Of a stretch of 64,000 nucleotides of DNA, positions 26,880-35,025 are shown piece by piece. The stretch is taken from the NCBI RefSeq assembly GCF_004078655.1, contig NZ_RZNC01000001.1, positions 310,001 through 374,000 on the forward strand. The letters run 5' to 3'. The position numbers and the translations under genes were made by a program. The notes beneath the pieces are model-generated. The model saw only the letters and a list, made by a program, of their open reading frames with translations, did not search any database and had not been told where the DNA came from. Source of the DNA: Labedella populi (GTDB taxonomy: Bacteria; Actinomycetota; Actinomycetes; Actinomycetales; Microbacteriaceae). The stretch's first letter is position 1, and each line of letters starts with the position of its first letter.

Positions 26880-27304
26880 GCTCCGTAGATCAGCGGATTC
26901 GCACCGATGAGCACGACTCCGAACGCGAAGAAGAGGGACGAGGCGAAACCCACGACGAGGAGGAACACGCGCAAGCGGAACCCGCTCGATGCGCGTCCGC
27001 GTCGCAGCAGCACGGCGCCGACTGCTGCCGAGATGACGCAGACGGCCAACATCGCGGCGTTCAGGGCGATGAGTACCACGGTGAGACCGGCCACGGGTTG
27101 CGGGTGTCCCACGCTCGACGCCGCCGAGCACGTGAAGTCCTGAACCGCGTACGAGCCCGCGAGCGAGACCAGCCACGCGACGATCGGCACGAGGAACGTG
27201 AGGAGAGGCACGAGGGTGCCGTCGGATCGGTCACCCTCGCCGTTCCCGCCCGCGAGCTCCTCCGGGGCCTCCTCGGCCGACCGGTCCCGCTCCAGCCGGT
27301 CCAC
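26870..27304 (-). CDS. membrane protein of the oxidase operon, function unknown
   Basis: A 144-residue protein with a charged N-terminal segment (DRLERDRSAEEAPEE) and three or four hydrophobic helices (about 30-50, 68-95, 108-135). GTG start directly follows the oxidase subunit I-III stop, and its 3' end overlaps the cytochrome c gene by 10 bases. The position between oxidase and cytochrome suggests a small oxidase subunit or an assembly factor; I do not recognise the family. Two outside cysteines (TCSAAS and the C-terminal YGACQ) might form a disulfide. Confidence 0.75.
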   Translation of the reverse strand: MDRLERDRSAEEAPEELAGGNGEGDRSDGTLVPLLTFLVPIVAWLVSLAGSYAVQDFTCSAASSVGHPQPVAGLTVVLIALNAAMLAVCVISAAVGAVLLRRGRASSGFRLRVFLLVVGFASSLFFAFGVVLIGANPLIYGACQ

Positions 27305-27305
27305 G

Positions 27306-29810
27306 TCAGATCACCGCCAGGGGGAGGAGATCCGTCGTGACCCAGGTGATGACCCAGCAGACCGCGACCGCGCCCCAGAGGAGCGCTGCGTACTCCGACA
27401 GGATCGCTGCCCGGGAGTGCCGCTCATGGCGGAGCCGCCCGAGGAGCACGAGTCCGGTCGCCGAGAGCCCGACGACGGCGAGGACCGTCTGCGCGGCGAG
27501 AAGCACCCACGCCGACGACTGGTACGCGTCGTCGGCGGGGTCGAGTCCGCTCGTCGTCCAGGCGACGACGACGAGGGCGAGCGCCGCGGCTCCCGCCGCC
27601 CCGGCGACGGCGATGGAGAGGAGGTGGCGGTGCTTCTGACCCGACCCCCGCGAGGACGTCCGTCCCCACCAGGAGGCCGCCGTCGCGAGGATCAGCAGGA
27701 GGGCGATCCCGCCGAACAGTAAAGGCCGGCCCACCGTCTCCTCGAACGGCCACACCGGGGCGTTCACCTGGAGGTAGAGCGCCGAGAAGGCCAGGGTCGA
27801 GACGCCCACCACGAGCGTGGCGGCGGTGAACGTCGCCCCCCACCAGCCGATGGCGTGAGGCCCGGAGCGTTCGAACTCGAACTCCGCCGCGGACTCGGGG
27901 TGGAGGTGTCGCCGCTCGCCTGATTCGTTCGACCACGCCCAGCCGCCGAAGCCGACGAGGGCCATCGCGAGACCCACGGCGGCGAGGATGTACCACTCGG
28001 TCAGGAGTGCGGCGGCCACGAGCCCCAGACCGACCGGGGGCACGATGGGCCAGAAGGTGGGGCCGGGGAGGTGGACGGCGGCATCCGGGTCGGCGGCGAT
28101 CGGCGTCGTCAGCGGGGTCGCACGGACCGCCGTCGGTCCGTGGTCGAAGACCGTACGCACGCGGTCGTACCGCGGATCGTCGTCCTCTTCGTCCCAGGCG
28201 GGGGTGCGGCTCGCGACGATGGGCACCGCCGGCCAGTTCTCGGACGGTGGGGGAGAGCTCGTCGTCCATTCCAACGAGTCGCCCTGCCAGGGGTCGTCGA
28301 CGGCCGGCCTCCCCCGGAAGGCCGAGTGCGCCAGATTGACGGTGAGCACGACGACGCCGGCCGCGATCACGAACGCTCCGACCGTCGAGAGGAGGTTCAC
28401 CGTGTCGATGCCGAGTCCTGTCGGGTACGTGAAGACACGTCGCGGCATGCCCCAGAGACCCGTGAGGTGCATGGGGAAGAAGGTGGTGTGGAAGCCCACG
28501 AAGATGAGCCAGAACGCCACGACGCCCGCCCGCTCCGAATACCGGCGGCCGGTGAGCATCCCCCACCAGTGATGGAGTCCGGCGAAGATCGGGAAGAGCA
28601 TGCCCCCGATGAGGACGTAGTGGAAGTGGGCGACCACGAAGTACGTGTCGTGTACCTGCTGGTCGAAGGCGGTCGACGCCACCATGACGCCCGTGATGCC
28701 TCCGGCGACGAAGGTCACGATGAAGCCGAGGGCGTAGAGCATCGGCACGGTGAAGCGGGGCTTGCCGAGCCACAGCGTGACGATCCACGCGAAGACCTGC
28801 AGGCCGCTCGCGAGGGTGATCGACATGCTCGCGGCGGTGAAGAACGACATCGTGATCGACGGCAGACCGACGGTGTACATGTGGTGCACCCAGAGGCCGA
28901 GGCTCATCACGGCCGTGGATGCGAGCGCGATGACGACGAGCGGGTACGCGGCGAGCTTCTGCTGGCTGTGGGCCGGTACGACGTGACTGATGATGGCGGC
29001 GCCCGGCAGGAACATGACGTACACCTCGGGGTGTCCGAAGATCCAGAAGAGGTGCTGCCAGAGCAGCGGATTGCCGCCGATGCTGTCGTCGAAGAAGGCC
29101 GTTCCCACGGTGCGGTCCAGTTCGAGCAGCGTTGAGGCCACGATGAGCGGGATGAACGCGACGATGATCATGAAGGCGACCGCGAGCATCGTCCACGCGA
29201 AGATCGGCATGCGATTGAGGGACATCCCCGGCGCTCGCATTACGAGGATGGCCACCGCGAGCTCGATCGCGGCTCCTACGGCCGAGATCTCGGCGAGCGT
29301 GAGTCCCGTCAACCAGAAGTCCATGGCGTGGTCGGTGAAGTCCCGGCTGAGAGGCACGTACGCGAACCAGCCCGTGTCGGGGACGAGAGCGAACAGATAG
29401 CTGGAGTACAGGATGATGCCGCCGATGAGGTAGCACCAGTAGTTGAAAGCGTTCGCCCGAGGGAACGGGAGGTCCCTCGCCCCGATCATGAGGGGGAGCA
29501 GATAGTTCGCGAGCCCCTCGAGGAACGGCACGGCGAAGAGGAACATCATCGTGGAGCCGTGCATCGTGAACAGCTCGTTGTACGTCTCGGGTCCGAGGAA
29601 GTCGTTGTCGGGCCGGGCGAGCTGCACGCGCATGAAGAGCGCCTGCACTCCACCCACGAGGAAGAACACGAAGGCCGTCACCATGTAGCGGATGCCGACG
29701 TCCTTGTGCTGGACCGCGGTGAAGAGCTTTCGCAGTCCGCGGGGATTGGTCCAGAGCTCCTCGAAGTCCCTGGCGCGGCCGATCGCCGTCGTGTCGGTCG
29801 TCATCGTCAC
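27306..29810 (-). CDS. ctaD: cytochrome c oxidase subunit I-III fusion (CtaD-CtaE)
   Basis: An 834-residue fusion. Residues 1 to about 545 are haem-copper oxidase subunit I with the expected ligands: HGSTMMF (haem a His), GHPEVYV (CuB His, the proton-channel Glu, and the Tyr crosslinked to His), HHMY (two CuB His) and HDTYFVVAHFHYV (haem a3 and a His). Residues about 575-834 have the helices of subunit III. The Glu in GHPEVY marks an A1-type enzyme. It reduces oxygen to water and pumps protons. GTG at 29810 overlaps the subunit II stop (GTGA); ATG at 29804 is an alternative. Confidence 0.95.
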   Translation of the reverse strand: MTMTTDTTAIGRARDFEELWTNPRGLRKLFTAVQHKDVGIRYMVTAFVFFLVGGVQALFMRVQLARPDNDFLGPETYNELFTMHGSTMMFLFAVPFLEGLANYLLPLMIGARDLPFPRANAFNYWCYLIGGIILYSSYLFALVPDTGWFAYVPLSRDFTDHAMDFWLTGLTLAEISAVGAAIELAVAILVMRAPGMSLNRMPIFAWTMLAVAFMIIVAFIPLIVASTLLELDRTVGTAFFDDSIGGNPLLWQHLFWIFGHPEVYVMFLPGAAIISHVVPAHSQQKLAAYPLVVIALASTAVMSLGLWVHHMYTVGLPSITMSFFTAASMSITLASGLQVFAWIVTLWLGKPRFTVPMLYALGFIVTFVAGGITGVMVASTAFDQQVHDTYFVVAHFHYVLIGGMLFPIFAGLHHWWGMLTGRRYSERAGVVAFWLIFVGFHTTFFPMHLTGLWGMPRRVFTYPTGLGIDTVNLLSTVGAFVIAAGVVVLTVNLAHSAFRGRPAVDDPWQGDSLEWTTSSPPPSENWPAVPIVASRTPAWDEEDDDPRYDRVRTVFDHGPTAVRATPLTTPIAADPDAAVHLPGPTFWPIVPPVGLGLVAAALLTEWYILAAVGLAMALVGFGGWAWSNESGERRHLHPESAAEFEFERSGPHAIGWWGATFTAATLVVGVSTLAFSALYLQVNAPVWPFEETVGRPLLFGGIALLLILATAASWWGRTSSRGSGQKHRHLLSIAVAGAAGAAALALVVVAWTTSGLDPADDAYQSSAWVLLAAQTVLAVVGLSATGLVLLGRLRHERHSRAAILSEYAALLWGAVAVCWVITWVTTDLLPLAVI

Positions 29811-30865
29811 TCCAGGCTTTCGAGGTAGTCCAGGAGGTACTGGAGGTCCTCACCGTCGAGGTCCGTCCCCGGCATCTGATTGCCCGGCTTGATCGATTGT
29901 GGGTCGAGTATCCAGCCGGCCAGGTTGCCGCGGTCGTTGGGGAGGATGCCGGCGGCGAGGGTCTCGCGACTCGCGATGTGCGTGAGGTCCGGCCCCACCT
30001 CGCCTTGCGCCGCCGTCCCCTCGATCGTGTGGCAGTAGACGCACGACGACGACATGAAGATCTGTTGTCCACGCTCGACGGATTCCGTCGGGTTCGCTTC
30101 GAGCAGCCGTGGAGCGGGTTCCTGCTGGGCGGCGATCCAGCCGTCGAACTCGGCAGGGGAATGCGAGATGACGAGCATCCTCATGAGCGCATGATCGAGT
30201 CCGCAGAACTCGGCGCACTGACCCCAGTAGGTCCCTGGTTCATCGGTCGAGAGCCAGAGGGCGTTCGTCCGACCGGGGATGGTGTCGACCTTTCCACTCA
30301 GTTCGGGGACCCAGAAGCTGTGGATGACGTCGGCTGAGCCGAGTTCGAGTCGGACCTTGACACCCGTCGGGATGTGGATCTCGTTGGCGGTGGTGACCTC
30401 GTAGTCCGGGTAATGCACCTCCCACCAGTACTGGTGGGCGATGACCTCGACGACGGGCCCGTCCGTCTCCTGTTCCGGATCGATATCCCGGAGGACCGTC
30501 GCCGAGACGGCGGTGAGGAGGGCGATGACGACGGCGGGCACGAGCGCGCCGGCCGCCGCGATGAGCCAGAACGGCCGTCGGCCATCGGCGGGGTCGGGGT
30601 CGTCGGGGCCGCGGGAGCTGTGGTCCTGATCGTCCTTGCGACGACGGCGCAGCACGGCGACGATGAGCGCGGCGGTCACGATCACCCACACGGCGGTGCC
30701 GAGGACGAGCATGAGCTGCCAGAGCCCGTCCACCGCCTCCGCGCGCTCGCCCCGCGGGGCCAGGATCGACTGCTGCTCGTTCGGGTCCACAGTGCAGCCC
30801 CCGAGGAGCAGGGCCCCTCCGACGACGAAGAACCAGGCTGCGGTCGCACGCGTCGCGGTCCTCAT
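29807..30865 (-). CDS. ctaC: cytochrome c oxidase subunit II with fused cytochrome c (caa3 type)
   Basis: A 352-residue protein. Lipoprotein signal with GGC at about 21-23, two membrane helices (about 48-72 and 98-120), a CuA cupredoxin domain (VIHSFWVP His, then CAEFCGLDHALM supplying Cys, Glu, Cys, His and Met at about 222-234), and a C-terminal cytochrome c domain with CVYCH at about 286-290 and Met in NQMPG. Electrons can therefore enter directly through the built-in haem c. This haem makes the enzyme depend on the Ccm proteins encoded in the same operon. ATGA overlap with the cupredoxin gene upstream. Confidence 0.95.
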   Translation of the reverse strand: MRTATRATAAWFFVVGGALLLGGCTVDPNEQQSILAPRGERAEAVDGLWQLMLVLGTAVWVIVTAALIVAVLRRRRKDDQDHSSRGPDDPDPADGRRPFWLIAAAGALVPAVVIALLTAVSATVLRDIDPEQETDGPVVEVIAHQYWWEVHYPDYEVTTANEIHIPTGVKVRLELGSADVIHSFWVPELSGKVDTIPGRTNALWLSTDEPGTYWGQCAEFCGLDHALMRMLVISHSPAEFDGWIAAQQEPAPRLLEANPTESVERGQQIFMSSSCVYCHTIEGTAAQGEVGPDLTHIASRETLAAGILPNDRGNLAGWILDPQSIKPGNQMPGTDLDGEDLQYLLDYLESLE

Positions 30866-31233
30866 GACGGCTCCTCGACGGTGATCGTCCCGGCGGTCCG
30901 TTCGTCGTCGAACCAGTAGACGTATTCTCCGGGTTCGTCGAAGACTCGGGACAGCGTCTCGCCCGGACTCAGCCGCTCGGGGCCCCACTCCGGCTGATCC
31001 GAGGAGAGGATCGCATCGGCTCCGCGGCCGAGGGTGATCGTGTGGGCACCGTCGCCGATGTTGCGCCAGCGGACCTCCGCGCCCGTCTCGACGGTGACCG
31101 CCGCGGGATCGGGGAGTGCGCGGTCGGCGCTCACGTCGTCCACCGAGATGAGGGACGCAGCGCTCGGTGATGCGCAGCCGGACGTGGCTGCGGCAGCGAC
31201 GAGCACCGTGAAGGAGAGAAGCAGCCGTCTCAT
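30862..31233 (-). CDS. cupredoxin-fold lipoprotein lacking the copper ligands
   Basis: A 123-residue exported lipoprotein (signal then SGC lipobox near 19). The fold matches plastocyanin-like small cupredoxins: VTVETGAEVRWRN, GAHTITLG with the first His, and FDEPGEYVYWF...AGTITVEE. In a copper-binding member the last part would read YxYxCxxHxxM; here Cys, the second His and Met are replaced (YWFDDERTAG). So the protein probably does not carry a type 1 copper unless unusual ligands are used. ATGA overlaps with both neighbours place it between the dehydrogenase and the oxidase, suggesting a structural or docking role. Confidence 0.8.
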   Translation of the reverse strand: MRRLLLSFTVLVAAAATSGCASPSAASLISVDDVSADRALPDPAAVTVETGAEVRWRNIGDGAHTITLGRGADAILSSDQPEWGPERLSPGETLSRVFDEPGEYVYWFDDERTAGTITVEEPS

Positions 31234-33002
31234 GTCAGCAGCTCCCCTGGTGCGCCGAAGTACCGGTCGCGGATCGCGTCGGCCGTGCGATAGGCGAGCG
31301 CGCCGACGGTGCCGCTCGGGTTCATGCCGGGGTTCTGGGGGAAGAGAGCCGCCCCCGTGACGAACACGTTCGGCGTGTCCCAGACCTGCCCGTAGCTGTT
31401 CGTCACGCTGTTCGAGGGGTCCGAACCCATGATCGCGCCCCCGGTGGTGTGGGTGCTCTGGTACTGGTCGTAGCGGTAGTCGGGGAGTTCTGGGGACGTC
31501 GTCTTCCGCGTCGGTCCCATGGCGTCGATGATCTCCTCGCAGCGCGCGGCGATGAAGCGATACATGTTCCGCTCGTTGTCGCGCCAGTCGAAGGTGATCC
31601 GGAGGAGCGGTAGTCCCCACGCGTCCGTGAAGTTCGGGTCGAGATCGCAGAAGTTGCCGGCATAAGCAGGGCTCTCGCCCTCGATCCCGATGGTCGCGAT
31701 GCTGTCCCAATGGCGGCCGAGTTGTGCTTTCCAGTCGGCGCCCCATTGCCGATCGATGAGGCCGTCGAGGAGGGTCTGGGCCGATCCGATGGGTTCGCGT
31801 TGACCGGCGTTCGGGTAGATGCGGGCGCCGCCGACGAAGTCGACGTCGCTGTGGTCGAAGTTGTCGGCGTTGTAGTCGAAGATCTGCGGGACGGTGCAGC
31901 CGTTGCCCATGAAGAAGTTGAAGCGCTCGCCCTCCCAGAGGCCCTTCGCCGGGCTCTGCGACATCTGGTAGGTGTAGTTCCGGCCGAGCTGGCCGCGATC
32001 GTTGCCGATGCCGTCGGGGTGCGCATCGCTGCGCGCCATCAGGAGGTTGCGGACGTTCTCCAACATGAACGAGGACGAGACGATGATCTCGGCCGGCTGC
32101 ACGTGCTCCTCCATGGCGGAGTTGATGTAGCGGACGGCCGTCGCCCTCCCGGAAGAATCGGTGTCGATACCGATGACGTGGGAACGCGTGCGCACCTCGT
32201 ACCGCCCTGTCGCGAGCGCCGGCGGCAACCACGTGGTGAGAGGACTCGTCTTCGCTCCGACCTCGCATCCGTAGCGAGTGCAGAAACCGCAGTACAGGCA
32301 CCCCGCTCGCACGTTTCCGTACGGGTCGGTGTAGCCCTGGGAGAGAATGCCGGCCGGTGTCGGGAACGGGTGGTGGCCGAGCGCGGTCGTCGCTTCCGTG
32401 AACCGTCGACCGAATCGGCTCTCCGCGAGCGGCGGGTTCGGGTAGTCGCGATTCCGCGGACCCTCGAAGGGGTTGCCACCGGGCACCACGGTTCCCCCGA
32501 GGTTGCCGGCGCGACCCGATACTCCCATGTCGTACTCGAGCGCGTCGTAGTACGGCTCCAGATCCTCGTAGCTGATCGGCCAGTCCTGCACCGTCATCTC
32601 ATCGGGCAGCTTGTCCGCACCGTAGCGCTCGGTGTAGTGGCTGCGATACCGGAAGTCGCTCGGATGGAAACGCCAGGTGAGCGCCGTCCAGTGCACGAGG
32701 GAACCGCCGAGGCCCTGTCCCGGGTTGAACGAACCGTACTGGCGCATCGGCAGAGCAGCGGCGCCCTCGTGCGGTCGCCATGTCCACGAGACCTGGGAGA
32801 GGTCCTGCATCATCTCGAAGCGGTTCTCGTACTTCAGGCTGTCGTGATTGTGAGCGAAGTCGGGGTAGGTCCAGCGCTCGCCGCCCTGCTCGATGGACAC
32901 CATGGAGAGCCCGGTCCCCGGGAGGATGCGGGCCGCGAGGATCGAAGCCGTCATGCCGGCACCGATCGTCACGATGTCCACGGGGTCGTGGGTGATCACC
33001 AT
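31230..33002 (-). CDS. GMC oxidoreductase, gluconate 2-dehydrogenase flavoprotein-like
   Basis: A 590-residue FAD enzyme. The FAD loop IGAGMTAS is at 13-20, GQGLGGSLVHW at about 96-106 is the GMC signature region, and the C terminus has HTTGGAIMG and NPGMNPSGTVGALAY. A Cys-rich loop C235-x2-C238-x2-C241-x4-C246 resembles the loop that holds an Fe-S cluster in FAD-glucose/fructose dehydrogenases. With the subunit-3 partner encoded upstream it should oxidise a sugar, sugar acid or alcohol outside the cell; the substrate is unknown. No cytochrome c subunit of the classical kind is present. A TTG at 33008 overlapping the upstream stop is an alternative start. Confidence 0.88.
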   Translation of the reverse strand: MVITHDPVDIVTIGAGMTASILAARILPGTGLSMVSIEQGGERWTYPDFAHNHDSLKYENRFEMMQDLSQVSWTWRPHEGAAALPMRQYGSFNPGQGLGGSLVHWTALTWRFHPSDFRYRSHYTERYGADKLPDEMTVQDWPISYEDLEPYYDALEYDMGVSGRAGNLGGTVVPGGNPFEGPRNRDYPNPPLAESRFGRRFTEATTALGHHPFPTPAGILSQGYTDPYGNVRAGCLYCGFCTRYGCEVGAKTSPLTTWLPPALATGRYEVRTRSHVIGIDTDSSGRATAVRYINSAMEEHVQPAEIIVSSSFMLENVRNLLMARSDAHPDGIGNDRGQLGRNYTYQMSQSPAKGLWEGERFNFFMGNGCTVPQIFDYNADNFDHSDVDFVGGARIYPNAGQREPIGSAQTLLDGLIDRQWGADWKAQLGRHWDSIATIGIEGESPAYAGNFCDLDPNFTDAWGLPLLRITFDWRDNERNMYRFIAARCEEIIDAMGPTRKTTSPELPDYRYDQYQSTHTTGGAIMGSDPSNSVTNSYGQVWDTPNVFVTGAALFPQNPGMNPSGTVGALAYRTADAIRDRYFGAPGELLT

Positions 33003-33004
33003 CG

Positions 33005-33976
33005 TCAACCGTCCTTCACGCCGTCAATCGGCTGCTCGAGGGCCGGGATCGAATGCTCGTCATGTCGATCCGGGTTCATGGTGGGGAGGTTCTCGAGGGA
33101 CTGCGGCTTGCGACGGGTGCCGAGCAGCATCTCCGTCGGGGTCCACGCCCGTTGGTACCCGGGATAGCCGATGAGCGCCCACCCGACGAGGTTGCGGTTA
33201 CCGCCGTAGGACGGATCGGCGAACATGCCCTCGATGGCGTCCTCGCGGATCGTCGAGAAGAACTCACCGGGGTTCAGGTCGCCGAAGGCCGAGCGGGCTT
33301 CCGTGAACCCCTCCTGGTCGGGCCCGCCGCCCGAGCCGCCCGAGCCGCCCGCCCCGCCCGGCGTGTTCTCGCCGCCCTGGTCGCTGTTCTCGCCGCCCTG
33401 GGAACCCTGCTGAAGCCGGTCGAGGACGTCGAGCGCTCTGTCCTGCTCTTCGGGTCCCAGCTCGGCGAAAGCGGCGCCGAATCGCGCAACGGTGAACCCG
33501 TCGAACGCCTCGATGCCGCGGCGATAGAGCTCATGCGGGAGGACGCCCGACTGGTAGCCGTAACGGTAGAGCTGATCGGACGACACCGTGAGCACAGCGT
33601 CGCCGATGGGGACGGGCCCCGACTCGATTACGTCAACGTAGGGTTCGGCGAGAAAGCTCGGTTCCGCGAAGGCGGAGAAACGGGCGAGCTTGCCGTCGAT
33701 GTAGTCGACGGCGCCAGCCTCGACGCCGCCCGGGTCACCGAGCGTTCCGGGAATGAGCCGCGCAACGATCGCGGTGACGATGGTCCTTTCCGCTGCGGTG
33801 AGGAACGGCCGGAGTTCGGCGCCTGGCGTGCTCGTTCCGTCGGGTGCGAACATGCCGTCGGATGTGCAGCCGACGAGGACGAGCCCTCCCACCGAGGCGA
33901 CCGAGCCGAGGAAGAGCCGACGAGTGATGCCGCTGTGCGCGCCCGTGATCGTGTGGTCACTTTCCGCGTCCGTCAT
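33005..33976 (-). CDS. gluconate 2-dehydrogenase subunit 3 family protein, Tat lipoprotein
   Basis: A 323-residue partner of the GMC flavoprotein. The N terminus has a Tat-like motif TRRLFLG (18-24) followed by a hydrophobic core and a lipobox LVGC (Cys about 37), so it is folded in the cytosol, exported by Tat and anchored by lipid, probably carrying the flavoprotein, which has no signal of its own. The body matches the subunit 3 family (LTAAERTIVTAIVARLIP, GGVEAGAVDYID). A low-complexity insert rich in Gly, Ser, Gln and Asn (about residues 195-230) is unusual. GGGAGG precedes the ATG. First gene of the twelve-gene operon. Confidence 0.88.
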   Translation of the reverse strand: MTDAESDHTITGAHSGITRRLFLGSVASVGGLVLVGCTSDGMFAPDGTSTPGAELRPFLTAAERTIVTAIVARLIPGTLGDPGGVEAGAVDYIDGKLARFSAFAEPSFLAEPYVDVIESGPVPIGDAVLTVSSDQLYRYGYQSGVLPHELYRRGIEAFDGFTVARFGAAFAELGPEEQDRALDVLDRLQQGSQGGENSDQGGENTPGGAGGSGGSGGGPDQEGFTEARSAFGDLNPGEFFSTIREDAIEGMFADPSYGGNRNLVGWALIGYPGYQRAWTPTEMLLGTRRKPQSLENLPTMNPDRHDEHSIPALEQPIDGVKDG

Positions 33977-34046
33977 CCGGCGCCTCCCGGTGCATATCGC
34001 TCGATCGCGGGCCACGCTTCCAAGAAAATGCGGGACGGTGAACGGC

Positions 34047-34076
34047 TTGACTTGACGCGAACCATCCTGTTAGTTG
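34047..34076 (+). promoter_or_regulatory. candidate promoter of ctaG
   Basis: TTGACT (34047-34052) and TAGTTG (34071-34076) are separated by 18 bases, 32 bases before the GTG of ctaG. A second TTGACG overlaps the -35. The same 131-base gap (33977-34107) must also hold the promoter of the leftward dehydrogenase-oxidase operon, which I could not place. Confidence 0.35.
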
Positions 34077-34107
34077 GGCCTGGTTCCTGACCGAACGGAG
34101 GGCGCAG

Positions 34108-35025
34108 GTGCATCACGAAGTGGCGGCGCTCCTCCGCCTCGACGTCTTCGGCGTCGTGGTGGGGTTCCCCTCACTCGTGGCATATGTCGGAGGAGTCGTC
34201 ACCCTGCGCCGGCGCGGCGACCCGTGGTCGATAGCGCGCAGCGCGAGCTTCGCGAGCGGCATCCTCGTGCTCCTCGCGGTGACCTGCACGCCGCTCGGGG
34301 TCCACGCGATGGTCACCGTCAGCGGACACATGCTTCAGCACATGGCTCTCAACATGGTGGTGCCCATGCTGCTGGTCCTCGGCGGCCCGCTCACCCTCCT
34401 GCTGCGTACCGTTCCATCGTCGATGCGGCGATGCGTGGTAGCCGCCGTGCATTCGTCGCCCGTCCGCTTCGTGACACATCCGTTCGTCGCGACGACGATC
34501 TTCACCGGCAGCCTGTTCCTCCTCTACTTCACTCCCCTCTTCGAGATCGCGATGTCGAACCCAGCGGGGCACGTCTTGATGCAGGCGCATTTCCTCGCCT
34601 CGGGGTACCTGTTCTTCTGGCTGGTCCTCGGCACCGACCCCGGCCCTGGTCGCCCTGTCGAGATCGCACGGGTGCCACTCGTGGTCACGATGGCCGTCGC
34701 TCATACGGTCTTCGCCTTCGTGGTGGTCTTCACGAGGAGCGTGCTGGCCGAGGGGTATTTCCGCGCCGTGACCATGGCGGACGAGCAGTCCCTCCGAGCG
34801 GATCAGGCGCTCGCCGGAGGGATAGCCTGGGGGATCGGTGAGCTCTCGACCGCGGTCGTCATCGTCATCCTCCTCCAGCAGTGGTTCGCACGCTCGGAAC
34901 GGATGGAAGCGACACGGCGGCGGGCACGGCGGAGGGCTGGTGTCCGTCGCGCGCCGGGCGGTCCGGGAGCGGCCGCAGACGAGCCCGATCGTTACGATGT
35001 GAGGAGGATCGACAACCATGCCTGA
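34108..35025 (+). CDS. ctaG: cytochrome c oxidase assembly protein CtaG (caa3 type)
   Basis: A 305-residue membrane protein of the CtaG_Bacillus (caa3_CtaG) family, needed to build the copper centre of caa3 oxidases. Seven helices are visible, with the family's histidines in SGHMLQHMALNM (about 72-83), AGHVLMQAHFLASGYLFFW (about 152-170) and MAVAHTVFAF. It has a basic cytoplasmic tail. GTG at 34108 has GGAGGG about 6 bases upstream. It diverges from the oxidase operon and overlaps the start of the BCCT gene by 8 bases. Its presence supports the caa3 assignment of the oxidase. Confidence 0.9.
   Translation: MHHEVAALLRLDVFGVVVGFPSLVAYVGGVVTLRRRGDPWSIARSASFASGILVLLAVTCTPLGVHAMVTVSGHMLQHMALNMVVPMLLVLGGPLTLLLRTVPSSMRRCVVAAVHSSPVRFVTHPFVATTIFTGSLFLLYFTPLFEIAMSNPAGHVLMQAHFLASGYLFFWLVLGTDPGPGRPVEIARVPLVVTMAVAHTVFAFVVVFTRSVLAEGYFRAVTMADEQSLRADQALAGGIAWGIGELSTAVVIVILLQQWFARSERMEATRRRARRRAGVRRAPGGPGAAADEPDRYDVRRIDNHA

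Noticed and set aside
27424-30072. A long minus-strand frame overlapping the oxidase genes in another frame
   Set aside because: Arg/Pro/His-rich shadow of ctaD and ctaC, whose own frames contain all metal-ligand motifs.
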